Made by a program: the position numbers and the translations under genes | Part shown: in pieces, positions 23,049 to 32,884 of the stretch | How positions within the stretch are numbered: the stretch's first letter is position 1 | Layout: every line of letters starts with the position of its first letter | Notes under the pieces: generated by a model | Told to the model about the DNA's origin: nothing | What the model saw: the letters and a program-made list of their open reading frames with translations, nothing else | Databases searched by the model: none | DNA from: Adiantum capillus-veneris | Taxonomy: Eukaryota > Streptophyta > Polypodiopsida > Polypodiales > Pteridaceae | Direction: 5' to 3' | Assembly: GCA_014529385.2 (NCBI GenBank) | Contig: CM043966.1 | Span: forward strand, 90,220,587-90,284,586 | Length of the DNA: 64,000 nucleotides

Positions 23049-24251
23049 ATGGCTGACAACAACACAGATGTGTTCAAGATGTTTGCTACTGAGGAAAGAT
23101 TGGATGGGGACAATTACCCTATGTGGGCTTATATGATGCAACATATTCTTGTGTCAAAGGGCGTCTGAAATATTGTGCAGGGCATTGATGTACGTCCTGG
23201 TTCTGAGGATGTAGGCGATGTTGAGGATGTTACAGGTCTTGCTAATGTTAGGGTCGTTTTGCCTACAGTTGAGGAAGCTCCCTGGGATGTAAAAAATGCG
23301 CACGCTCATGCATTGATTGCGTTGTCCGTGAAGCGCACTATTACTCCCCACATTCGTTCAACGAAATCTGCCAAACAAGCTTGGGATATTCTGGTTGGTC
23401 TTTATGCAAGTTGCAATGAGGCTAAAATTGCATTACTGTGTAAAGAGCTGGAATTGAAGATTATGCATGAGGAAGATGATATGAACACTTTCCTTGCTGA
23501 TGTCAAGGATATCAATGAGCAACTTATTTTTGCAGGTGAAGTCATTCCAGACAGTTCCCTTGTATAGACTGTTCTTGATGCCTTGCCAGATTCTTACCAG
23601 ACTTTTGCTAGTACTTGGAGACTTATGACCCAAAGAAATCCTGAGTTGTCAAGTTTGATGCATTATGCACATTGCTGTTGTCGCTTTCGAGAAAAAACAG
23701 GACGAGACAACGTGCAGTTGAACAGGCCTTTATTGCTGCTCAAAGAAAAGGTGGTAACAGTAATGCAGCCACTTCTCATGGTTCTTCTGTGAGTGAAAAA
23801 GCACCTATTCCTAATGCTTCTGCAAGTGTCCACAAGTGGTTTTTGTTTCATGCTTGGTAGCTCATGCATATCATGGTTGAGAAAGAAGCAACCCACTGTG
23901 GCCACTTCCAGTTGTGAGGCTGAGTACAGGGCAGTCTTCACAGCTACGGTTGAGTGTTTATGGCTTAGACGTCTTATGGCTTATTTGGGTGTTGGACATG
24001 ACACTACCAACACTATCTACATTGAAAGTAAGAGTGCATTGGCAGTTGTGAGGAACCCAGTTTTTCATGCTCGCACAAAGCACATTGAGGTGCATTACCA
24101 CTATGTCAGGGAGAGGCTTTCAGTAGGAGAGATCAACTTGGCTTATGTGACAACACAGGACAACCTTGCAGATCTTTTCACAAAGGCATTGTCTTGTGAG
24201 AAGTTCGAAGCTTTCCACAAATCTTTGGGCTTACTCCCCTTTGTGGACTGA
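23049..24251 (+). pseudogene. Copia I: gag joined directly to RNase H (internally deleted)
   Basis: ATG at 23049 opens a copia gag. The segment with L-D-G-D-N-Y-P-M-W-A-Y is the typical gag start, and K-S-A-K-Q-A-W-D-I-L is the UBN2-type core. Gag has in-frame stops at 23166-23168 and 23565-23567 and a frameshift near 23690. Near 23828 it runs straight into RNase H (S-T-S-G-F-C-F-M-L, C-I-S-W-L-R-K-K-Q-P, C-E-A-E-Y-R-A, then N-L-A-D-L-F-T-K-A-L). The zinc knuckle, protease, integrase and reverse transcriptase are absent, so this copy could only have moved with help from another element. Its leader is split by element H (20043-20145 and 22932-23048). Confidence 0.88.
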
Positions 24252-24308
24252 TCATGTCCTCAGGGCATGGCACTTCCCTTTACTCTATGCGCCAGCTCTC
24301 GTTCACAG

Positions 24309-24555
24309 CATCACTCCAGGGGGGCTTTATTACCGTATACATGTGGTAGTGATGTGTGTGACCACACTTAGGACCATCGGGGCTTTTTTCCCTCTTTAGG
24401 AGGTTTTGTCCCCCGTGTATTGTATATACGCCCATCATTCTAGGGCTATCTATCTTTCCATTGCACACTAAGTAAAACACTCTCTGTTATGTGTCTTGAG
24501 CTTCCTTTGTCTTCTCCAAGCTGTGCGTGTTTTCTTGCAACCCTAATTCCAACAT
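24309..24555 (+). repeat. Copia I polypurine tract and 3' LTR
   Basis: CCAGGGGGGC (about 24317) is the likely polypurine tract. The LTR probably begins near 24350 (TGTGTGACC) and ends CTAATTCCAACA at 24555, a common copia LTR end. The start is uncertain, and no second LTR copy was found upstream. Confidence 0.5.
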
Positions 24556-25917
24556 TGGAGACAAAGTCTCAATCATTGCAAGTTTCGTCCTTGAAACCCT
24601 TGCTGGAGTCAAGTGAACTACTCATGCCTTGCTTGGAGAAACTTTGCCATGCTTGAATTTTGAAGTGGTCTTGAAATTATCATCTACCTGAAAGCATGCA
24701 AAATCAACAACCACTTAATCCCTTGGCTCAGTTGGCTTGGGCCATACCAGTCTTGTAATCATTTTAAAGGCTTTCAAGGCTCTTAATCTTCAAGCTCTGT
24801 GTGGTCGTGCGATCTTCAAGGTTCTCGTATTGTAGAAGCTCATGGAGCTCGTGACGGTTGAGGAAACACCATTCAAAAGCATTAGACAGCCCTTGTAGGA
24901 GCTCATGTAGCTCTAGGTGGTTGAGATATCTTAGCTGCAAGAAACCCTCTTTGGAAGTGCCCCCAAAGAATATGAAAAGAAGGATTTTTTTGGGGATTGC
25001 AGATTGTATAGGTGCACCTTGGTCCTATCTTTAGAAGAACTCTATATATAATATAGCATGTTATCCGGCTTTGTCTAGGACCTTGTCCCACCCTCTGGCA
25101 TCCTACCTTTGTCCTGACATCACTACATTATTAATACACACAAACTTGTGTGAAGGCTTGATGATTGGGATAATAAGAGGGGATATGAGTAGCTTAGCAC
25201 TGATTCATGTTTGATGCACCATTTGAAACGTGCCTGAATTAAACAATATCTTGCCTTTATTTAGAGAAGTTGAGCTTAATTTCCAATAAATCAGAAGAAA
25301 AAAACATTGAAAACATTCTCAATTTTTGTGTCAAAATCTAAAGGATGGTGTGAGTGGTCTTTGGCTTTTGGCCAATGGCAAAGGCCTTAGCATTTGTTTT
25401 GTTTTTTTAGTTTTGGAGATAAGGCCATCATGACTTTATAGTTATCGGGTTTTTTGAAGATAAACAAAAATTGTATTAAAAAAAAGAAAAAGTTACAAGG
25501 CCTCAAAGGTGGGGAAAGAGGCATCCCACTACTTCGGGAAAAGTGTGCCTTAGCTTAGCCTTGAGCCATTTGAGAAACCAAATTGGTCGGTTGAAGGGAG
25601 GAGAAAAAGGAGAAAACCCGCTTAAAAAATTTAAGAAAATAGAATTAAATTATAAAAAATGCTAATTATTTTGCAAAATTTCCTTTTTTAATCTACCCTA
25701 AAAGGAATTGTGTATGTCTTTGAAATTGATTTTTCTCCGGTGTTGATCCCACTTGGGTTTAGTTTCTTTTGCAAAGTAGAAGTTATCATCAAATACTAAA
25801 CTAACTCATATCAAGCAGGGCTGCACCCCGTTTTTGTTAGCCAGAATCTAAGTAAAAGTGCTGATGCTTTAAAAAAGATGTCCCTTTACAGTTACCTTTG
25901 AAACTTCATAGGCAATG
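24556..25917. other. No gene recognised
   Basis: Non-coding AT-rich DNA with only short frames. A 62-codon minus-strand frame (24903-25091) has no domain. Confidence 0.5.
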
Positions 25918-26285
25918 TCAGAAGAAAACCGAATATAGTGTATTTTAACCGGCTAAAATCATAAAATCCCGGTTAGATTTTGAGTTTGCCTTGAAGAAAA
26001 CCGGCAATTTTACATAAGTTTTAGTGTAAACACCGGCAAAAGCTTCAAATTTTGACAAAAAAACGGTAGAATTTCAAGTTTGCCCTTATCAATGTTAGGA
26101 AAAAACCGGGGTCCAGTGTATTTTAACTGAGTGAAATCCTAAAATCCCAGTTAGATTTTGAACTTGCCTTGAAGAAAACCGGGCAATTTTCACAAGTTTT
26201 GGTGTAATTACTGGCAAAAGCTTCAAATTTCGAAAAACCGGGAGTATTTCAAGTTTGCCCTTATTTCCTACGGTTAGGAAAATTG
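25918..26285. repeat. Tandem duplication, unit about 183 bp, two copies
   Basis: Copy 1 runs about 25918-26100 and copy 2 about 26101-26285. Shared landmarks are AGTGTATTTTAAC, AAATCCCRGTTAGATTTTGA, TTGCCTTGAAGAAAACCGG and CAAAAGCTTCAAATTT. A shorter tandem pair (GGTTAGGAAAAnTGT, CTAGCCCTG) follows at about 26270-26350. No coding. Confidence 0.75.
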
Positions 26286-26832
26286 TCTTTGTCTAGCCCT
26301 GGCCCTTAATTCCTTTGGTTAGGAAAAATGTATTTTTCTAGCCCTGTTCACAGGTACTTCGAAACTTAGAAACTTGCTAACTTAATTTATTTAAAAGTAT
26401 TCAAATGTTTACTTTGACAAACTATTCTCACGAGTCACATCTATATTTTTTTTATTAAAGAGATTGAGAAAATTGACGGATCAACACTTCCGCTTGTCAC
26501 ACGCTGGCTCACTTCAAAAAAGTACTTTCGGTGTGCATAGGCATATCAATCTTTAGAATTTTAGAGTTTTTATTCTTTTCTTTTTTAACATTTTCTTCTT
26601 CTTGCTAGAGTTTTCGCTATGTACGTATGTATTAAATTTATTTGTTATGTCTATAGTACTCTTTATATATTTCTAAAGTGTTATTCGTCGACAGAGGCAA
26701 GTTAGCAAGGACTTCTCGGAGGCACCCACATTTGTGAAGTTGAAAGCACTCCATGGGCGAATAACACCCAACTTCCTACTTCTTGTTCGTAGTGCTACCT
26801 ACAAGCGCTTACTCGAGAGAGCTATTACAATT

Positions 26833-26870
<38 letters not shown>

Positions 26871-27039
26871 GAAAATCTTTTTATTGCCAATCTGTAAGAG
26901 AGTTTTTTCATGTTGGCTGGCAGTGTGTGTCCTGATGTAAGGTTTTTTTGTCGTTGGATGTTGTTTCATAAGTGTCCCTTGCATGAATGCTTTGAAAAGG
27001 TGGGGGTAGGGGTAACTTTGCCAATTTACAGGAGAAGGA
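26286..27039. other. Non-coding DNA with (TG)n(AG)n
   Basis: No gene is recognised. A compound microsatellite, TG then AG, lies at about 26834-26869. Confidence 0.6.
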
Positions 27040-27479
27040 GTATAAGGGAAGTATGTGCCACTTCCCCCAACTTGCCAGCCCCGTTTTCATGTGATTACTT
27101 GCGTCCCTTGTATTCGGCACTTTCTTATGATATTGATCATTCGTTCGCGTCCCTCACTCTCGTGTCCCTCTTGCGCTCTGATACCAAGTGTGACACCCTC
27201 GTTCGGGGCGTCGCAGAAAAGGGGCCGCGCCGGCTCACCTGCAATGCAAACGGGACCTACAGGCAAGCAAACTATGTGCCACTTCCCCCAACTTGCCAGC
27301 CCCGTTTTCATGTGATTACTTGCGTCCCTTGTATTCGACACTTTCTTATGATATTGATCATTCGTTCGCGTCCCTCACTCTCGTGTCCCTCTTGCGTTCA
27401 GTTTTCAAGTTGCGTTCTCGTATGTGCGTTTGCTTGCCTGCAGGTCCCGTTTGCATCGCAGGTGAGCCGACGCGGCCCC
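27040..27479. repeat. Rearranged LTR cluster of gypsy element K
   Basis: It contains three pieces of one 255-bp LTR. 27040-27175 is the direct left part. 27189-27272 is the LTR end in inverted orientation (starting TGTGACACCC), preceded at 27176-27188 by the reverse complement of a tRNA-iMet primer site. 27273-27479 is a longer direct piece. The first junction lies at a shared GCG. The last piece is fused directly to the integrase region. Confidence 0.75.
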
Positions 27480-27514
27480 TCCACCCCATGCCAACACCCT
27501 CCAGGCCTTCGGAC

Positions 27515-28600
27515 ATGGTAAGTATGGACTTCATCGTCGACCTCCCCCCCTCCCACGGCCACACTACCATCATGGTGGTCGTCGACTACTTCACCAAGCA
27601 AGCCCACTTCATACCTGCAAAGCATCCCGTCACCGCCTACCAGGTCGCCAAACACTTCTTCGCCAAAGTCTTCAAATACCACGGCCTTCCCCTAGCCATA
27701 GTTTCTGATCGCGACACCCGCTTCCTCAGCGACCTCTGGCGCGAGCTCTTCAAGCTGCTAGGCACCCAGCTCCGCTTCTCCTCCGCCTACCACCCTGAAA
27801 CTGACGGCCAAACTGAAAGAGTCAACCAAGGCATCGAAGACTACATCCGCAGCTACGTCAAGGCCGATCAGAAGGACTGTTCCGAAAACATGGACGTCCT
27901 GGAATTCCACTACAACAACTCCATCCACAGCAGCACTGGCTACACCCCCTTCGAGCTCTCCACAGGTAAAGAAGTCATCACACCTCTTGCACTGGCAACC
28001 GGCGATGTGCATGCCCAGGATCTGGAATGTGAAGAGTTTCTTCAACAATGGCAAACCCGCATGCAAAGGGCAAAGAAGAGTCTCGAGCAAAGCAAGGTAC
28101 GCATTGCCAAATACGCCAACCAAAAGCGAAGGCCTGCCGAACTCTTCCAAGAAGGTGACTTAGTCCTCGTTAGCTCCCAGAATATCACCCTCCCTCAAGG
28201 CCTCTCCCCGAAGTTCAACCACCGATACTATGGGCCTTACAAAGTGCTCAAGTCCTACAACGACATCACCTACAAGCTGGATCTCCCATCACACATCAAC
28301 ATCCACAACGCCTTCCATGTAAGTCTACTCAAAAGGTTTGTGTCGGATAACACCTATGGTAAAAGCCTCCCCGAATATGTAAAGGATGGGCCGCCACATG
28401 AGCCGGAGGCCATCCTAAAGTCGCGCTTTGGGCGCCGGGGACAACTCTTCTATGTCAAATGGCGAAATCGCCCCATGACAGAATGCACTTGGGTCCCTGA
28501 AGAAATCATGCTCCAACTCGGAAGACCCCTTGTGCTGCACTTCTACAACATGCCCACTGAAGAGGAGGACAACCCACTAAATGAAAACCATATAGAGTAG
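27515..28600 (+). CDS. Gypsy K integrase core plus chromodomain, open frame
   Basis: A 361-codon open frame from ATG 27515 to TAG 28598-28600, the longest intact retroelement frame in the window. It holds the integrase DDE core: Asp in S-M-D-F-I, Asp in V-S-D-R-D-T-R-F and Glu in G-Q-T-E-R-V-N-Q, with H-P-E-T-D-G between. The C-terminal domain follows ([18 protein letters not shown]) and then a chromodomain-like block (P-E-A-I-L-K-S-R, F-Y-V-K-W-R, C-T-W-V-P-E-E). The N-terminal HHCC zinc domain and everything before it (gag, protease, RT, RNase H) are missing, replaced by LTR sequence at 27479. It is GC-richer than its surroundings. Expression is unproven. It is most simply a pol fragment that stayed open. 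Confidence 0.85.
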   Translation: MVSMDFIVDLPPSHGHTTIMVVVDYFTKQAHFIPAKHPVTAYQVAKHFFAKVFKYHGLPLAIVSDRDTRFLSDLWRELFKLLGTQLRFSSAYHPETDGQTERVNQGIEDYIRSYVKADQKDCSENMDVLEFHYNNSIHSSTGYTPFELSTGKEVITPLALATGDVHAQDLECEEFLQQWQTRMQRAKKSLEQSKVRIAKYANQKRRPAELFQEGDLVLVSSQNITLPQGLSPKFNHRYYGPYKVLKSYNDITYKLDLPSHINIHNAFHVSLLKRFVSDNTYGKSLPEYVKDGPPHEPEAILKSRFGRRGQLFYVKWRNRPMTECTWVPEEIMLQLGRPLVLHFYNMPTEEEDNPLNENHIE

Positions 28601-28771
28601 TCCTCCATCCCACTTGTAACTAGCATAAACCTAAGTAGCTAGACATTGTTTGGGCAACACTTCACTCCCCCCCTTGTACATACCCGCCCCAAAACCTCGG
28701 CATCAACTTTTGTATCGGCACCTTTCAAAACCCCGGCTTGAAGTGGGCGTCAAGCTCTCTCAAACCGGGGG

Positions 28772-29026
28772 TGTATATAAGGGAAGTATGTGCCACTTCT
28801 CCCAACTTGCCAGCCCCGTTTTTCATGTGATTACTTGCGTCCCTTGTATTCGGCACTTTCTTATGATATTGATCATTCGTTCGCGTCCCACACTCTCGTG
28901 TCCCTCTTGCGTTCAGTTTTCAAGTTGCGTTCTCGTATGTGCATTTGCTTGCCTGCAGGTCCCGTTTGCATCGCAGGTGAGCCGGCGCGGCCCCTTTTCC
29001 ACGACGCTCCGAACGAGGGCGTCACA
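28772..29026 (+). repeat. 3' LTR of gypsy K
   Basis: A 255-bp LTR starting TGTATATAAGGG and ending GGGCGTCACA, preceded by the purine-rich AAACCGGGGG (about 28762-28771). It includes TATATAAG near its start, a possible promoter TATA box. Confidence 0.8.
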
Positions 29027-29197
29027 AGGAGGAATGACATGGGCACCAAGGATTAACCTTAGTCCATTTGGAAGTGCTAAAGACACTTAAAAATGCACTT
29101 CGTGCAACCCATGCACGTGTCCTATAATGGCACCCTAGAGGTCATACATGTTTGCTATTACCAGAAGGCATCAAAGAGAGAGACTCAGCTAGCTCTT

Positions 29198-29198
<1 letters not shown>

Positions 29199-29258
<60 letters not shown>

Positions 29259-29460
29259 ATGGTTAGGATGAAGACCAAGGTGAAGAAGAAGACGAGGCAG
29301 GTGAAGAAGATAAGTACGAGGCTAAGTGAATTTGAGCAATTGGAAATTATACAAAAAGAAGAGCCACTCCATGCATGCGAGTGAATAGGCAAGACCCATG
29401 GAATCACACACACACACACATTCACATGCACGCGCGCGCGCACACACACACACACACACA
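29199..29460. repeat. (GA)n, and (CA)n with a CG-alternating core
   Basis: (GA)n covers about 29199-29255. At 29407-29460 (CA)n encloses GCACGCGCGCGCGCAC, a purine-pyrimidine alternation of the kind that favours Z-DNA. Frames across them are low-complexity. Confidence 0.9.
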
Positions 29461-29664
29461 GAGCTTACAAAAAAGGAGCTACATAAGTAGCTAGGTCTTT
29501 TGAGAAAGAGCCACTCTCTAAGGGTGAGATATAGGAGGAGAGCTTCTCAAGGGCTGAATGCCGCTAAGGAGATGGTAAGCTTGTGAGGAAGGGAGTGCTA
29601 TGAGTAAGCCATGGGCAAGGAGTTGCTTTGCGGTTGATGGGTTGCTTGAGAGGAGGGGCCATAG

Positions 29665-29912
29665 ATTAGAACATAGGAAGAGGTCACAAGATAGGGGGGA
29701 CTCCATGGGTAGCTTGAGTTAAAAGTTGAGAACATCCTAGTGTGGATAAGAAGAGGAGGAGCTAGCTAATTATTGTTTATTATTGTTTATTAGAACATAG
29801 GAAGAGGTCACAAGATACGGGGGACTCCATGGGTAGCTTGAGTTAAAAGTTGAGAACATCCTAGTGTGGATAAGAAGAGGAGGAGCTAGCTAATTATTGT
29901 TTATTATTGAAG
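29665..29912. repeat. 124-bp tandem duplication
   Basis: ATTAGAACATAGGAAGAGG starts at 29665 and again at 29789. The two 124-bp units are nearly identical, so the duplication is recent. Confidence 0.88.
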
Positions 29913-29987
29913 AAGTATGCAATTAATTATAAGTGGTCATTTTATTTGCAAGTGTAGTGTTTTGTTTCATTTGTATTGAGAGATGGG

Positions 29988-29992
<5 letters not shown>

Positions 29993-30068
<76 letters not shown>

Positions 30069-30114
30069 ATAAGTAGGAACAATAACACAAGACCTCAAAA
30101 TATAGGGAGAGGGA

Positions 30115-30153
<39 letters not shown>

Positions 30154-30270
30154 AGAAGGAGAAGAATAAGTAGGAACAATAACCAAGACCTCAAAATATA
30201 GGGAGGGGGAGAGTGAGGGAGAAGGAGAAGAATAAGTAGGAATACTAAAACAAGACCTCAAAATATAGCT
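29993..30270. repeat. (TG)n(AG)n followed by a three-copy purine-rich repeat
   Basis: TG then AG dinucleotides run 29993-30064. A unit with GAATAAGTAGGAACAATAAC and AAGACCTCAAAATATAGG then recurs at about 30066, 30165 and 30230, separated by GA-rich stretches. Confidence 0.85.
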
Positions 30271-31229
30271 GGCCATTCTTGATTCTTGAAAACTAGAGAG
30301 CTTGCACGTACATACATACACATGGAGAGCTAGAGGAGGGGGAATATTATTGTCATAGGAACAATCACAATAGACCTCAAAGATCGGTTTTGGGGGGGGG
30401 GGGGGGGGGGGGGCAGAGAGAGAGAGAGAGAGATCATTGCATGCTTATGAGTTAGAACTTCAATTTTGTGGCATTTCTGCAATTTAGTATAATGCCCGAA
30501 ACACTTGCAAAGATAAATAACTAAACAAAATTTTACATCTTTCATTGCTACCAAGTTTTGAGGTGCCAATGATGCTTGAATACACCTATAAAGAATAACT
30601 TGCATATGCCTTGTTATAATTGGATGACGATGTATGCTATTGCCATATCTTGTGTCGTACGTGACACAAAACATAGATAGAAATACACGCATGCGAGCCA
30701 TTTAAAGAGCATCGTGATGGAGGAACCAATTACCTTCCAATATTAGAAGAAAGCTAATTCATCTCTTAACCCTCATTATTTCACAATATGCTAACATAGA
30801 TGGTTTGTACCACCAAGATTTGTAGCGTTGTGATCCCAATGTAGTCCAAGAGAGAGGCCTGGGGAGTCCACTATGTAAAAATTGCATATAGCACGTATAA
30901 GAGGTATTTAAATAATCCCTTATCAATATATTTTCAAGTATTATATGTAACTCTTATGTATGCATTTTTGTGTTTAAAAAAAAGGCCTTTATGTATGAAA
31001 ATTCTCACTTTTTCTATTAAAAAAAACTCTTTATGTAAGTGCATTTTTGTGTAAATGTACTTAATTATAAATCCCTTATCTTGTTTGCACGTGATATCTT
31101 ACATATTTCCTAGTGGAAGCCTCGGGGGAGAGGATGACCTCTTTGACTATCACTTTCAAGAATGCAACGGAGGATATATATGTGTAGAAAGAAAGCATTG
31201 ATTATTTTATACTTGGAAGGGAAGATATA
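30271..31229. other. No gene recognised; contains a poly-G run
   Basis: A G run of about 23 nt at 30391-30413 is followed by (AG)n. The minus-strand frame at 30330-30701 starts over this run and has no domain. The remainder is AT-rich and non-coding. Confidence 0.6.
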
Positions 31230-31281
31230 ATTTTAAGAATAGAAGCCATGTTTTTTGGTAGCAACGCGAGGGTCATACTAG
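31230..31281 (+). mobile_element. Helitron 3' end (first copy)
   Basis: AAGAATAGAAGCCATG, a decayed hairpin around GCAACGCGAGGG, and CTAG at 31278-31281 followed by T. The same sequence in better shape ends the element at 36582. The matching 5' end of this copy was not located. Confidence 0.6.
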
Positions 31282-31525
31282 TTTTCATTGATGGACACTC
31301 AGATAGTTTGAATCTATACTATATATGAAACAACTTAAATTTTTCGAGGAAGGAGAGACCTTCCATGTGTCACTCACTGCTTCACTTAACATAAAACCTA
31401 GTAGGTGACAACAATTTTTGAATTCAATTGTGTTAAGGGGAATCGTGTTGGATCCCTTAGGCCATAGGGAAAAGTAAAAGGCAAAGGTCTATTTTTCCTT
31501 GTTTTGGGAAAAGGGATTGCACATG

Positions 31526-31529
<4 letters not shown>

Positions 31530-31568
<39 letters not shown>

Positions 31569-31587
31569 GATGCCATGTGTCAGCGAA

Positions 31588-31643
<56 letters not shown>

Positions 31644-31930
31644 TTAGTAGTTTGGAATGTTGGAATTGTGAACATTTTCAACCTTTCAAGCAATAAAACA
31701 AAATGACTCTTACTTTTTAAAACTTTCCTTTTTCTTTTGAAAGCCAATTGAAGGGTGGCTCAACTTGCCATAAAAGTTTAGAACTTAAGAAATTGTTCGT
31801 ATGTACGCTATCAAAATTTTACCGATTTATCAAAGTTATTAAAATCGCTAAGATTTTGCAATTAACACATTAAACCCTAATTTTAATCGAACATTGAATA
31901 GTGGTCTCGGATAGCTCCAAAATGGAAAGG

Positions 31931-32003
<73 letters not shown>
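31530..32003. repeat. (GA)n blocks and (TG)n(AG)n
   Basis: (GA)n occurs at about 31530-31565 and 31590-31640, and a compound (TG)n(AG)n at about 31931-32003. Open frames across them encode Arg-Glu runs and are rejected. Confidence 0.9.
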
Positions 32004-32006
<3 letters not shown>

Positions 32007-32239
32007 CTCAAAGAAAGTGCCAAAACTTTTTTCTTGATTGAAATCATTTTAAAGTAAATTTATACATATATATTGGAGCTTAAATTTTTCAAGCAAGGAG
32101 AGGCCTCCCACGTGTCATCTATTATAACTTGCACAACCGTTTAGGTTTGGAACTCTATGAAATAACTGTAGCTCGATGACCTTGATGTTTAAAGGTCCCA
32201 AACCAATCTCGGCCTGCAACGGCTACTTATATGTGTGTT

Positions 32240-32291
32240 CATGTCCATGTTGTGTGTGTGTGTGTAGTGTGTTCATGTGTTAGTGTTAGTG

Positions 32292-32346
<55 letters not shown>

Positions 32347-32486
32347 CAACGCGATTGGTTGTTGGCTATGTATGTGTATGAGACTTGAATCTCAGCCTAC
32401 AATGCGATTGTGAGAGAGTCCAATCTAGCTGAGGAAGCCTGTGTGCGTACCCAAGGCTGTGTGTGTGCGTGCACACGCGCGCACGC

Positions 32487-32550
<64 letters not shown>

Positions 32551-32592
32551 ACAGTTGTCCGTAGCCTGTGTCTGTGTGTGTGTGTGTGTAGG

Positions 32593-32627
<35 letters not shown>

Positions 32628-32722
32628 TGAGATCACAACTGTCCGTAGCCGATGTATGTGTGTGTGTGTGCACGCGTGTGTGTGTGTGTGTATGTGTGTG
32701 AGAGAGAGAGAGAGAGAGAGAG
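32240..32722. repeat. Cluster of (TG)n(AG)n tracts with a conserved spacer
   Basis: TG and AG dinucleotide tracts alternate, always TG before AG on the plus strand. Two of them are joined by the 20-bp spacer GATCACARYTGTCCGTAGCC (32547 and 32631), so this is a minisatellite whose unit contains two microsatellites. Near 32460-32492 it includes GTGCACACGCGCGCACGCG, a purine-pyrimidine alternation. Confidence 0.88.
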
Positions 32723-32884
32723 TAATTGGTCCCATAGCCAATCACGAACAAAGGCGAGTAAGCCAAGTTGAGAAATTTAGGATAGGGAGAAAATCTAGGA
32801 GGAGTGGTGAGCAATTGCAAGTTAACAACGATGGAAGGTGGAGTAAAATGTTGACTTTGTTTAAAGGTTTTTGCGCTAAATTTC

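Noticed and set aside
26910-27521. 203-codon plus-strand frame
   Set aside because: Runs through the rearranged LTR pieces of element K; LTR sequence, not a protein.
27515-28600. Integrase frame considered as a domesticated host gene
   Set aside because: It is still flanked by its own polypurine tract and 3' LTR and there is no evidence of selection here, so it is kept as an element fragment.
29923-30321. 132-codon minus-strand frame
   Set aside because: Ser-Leu and Thr-His runs from microsatellites; no domain.
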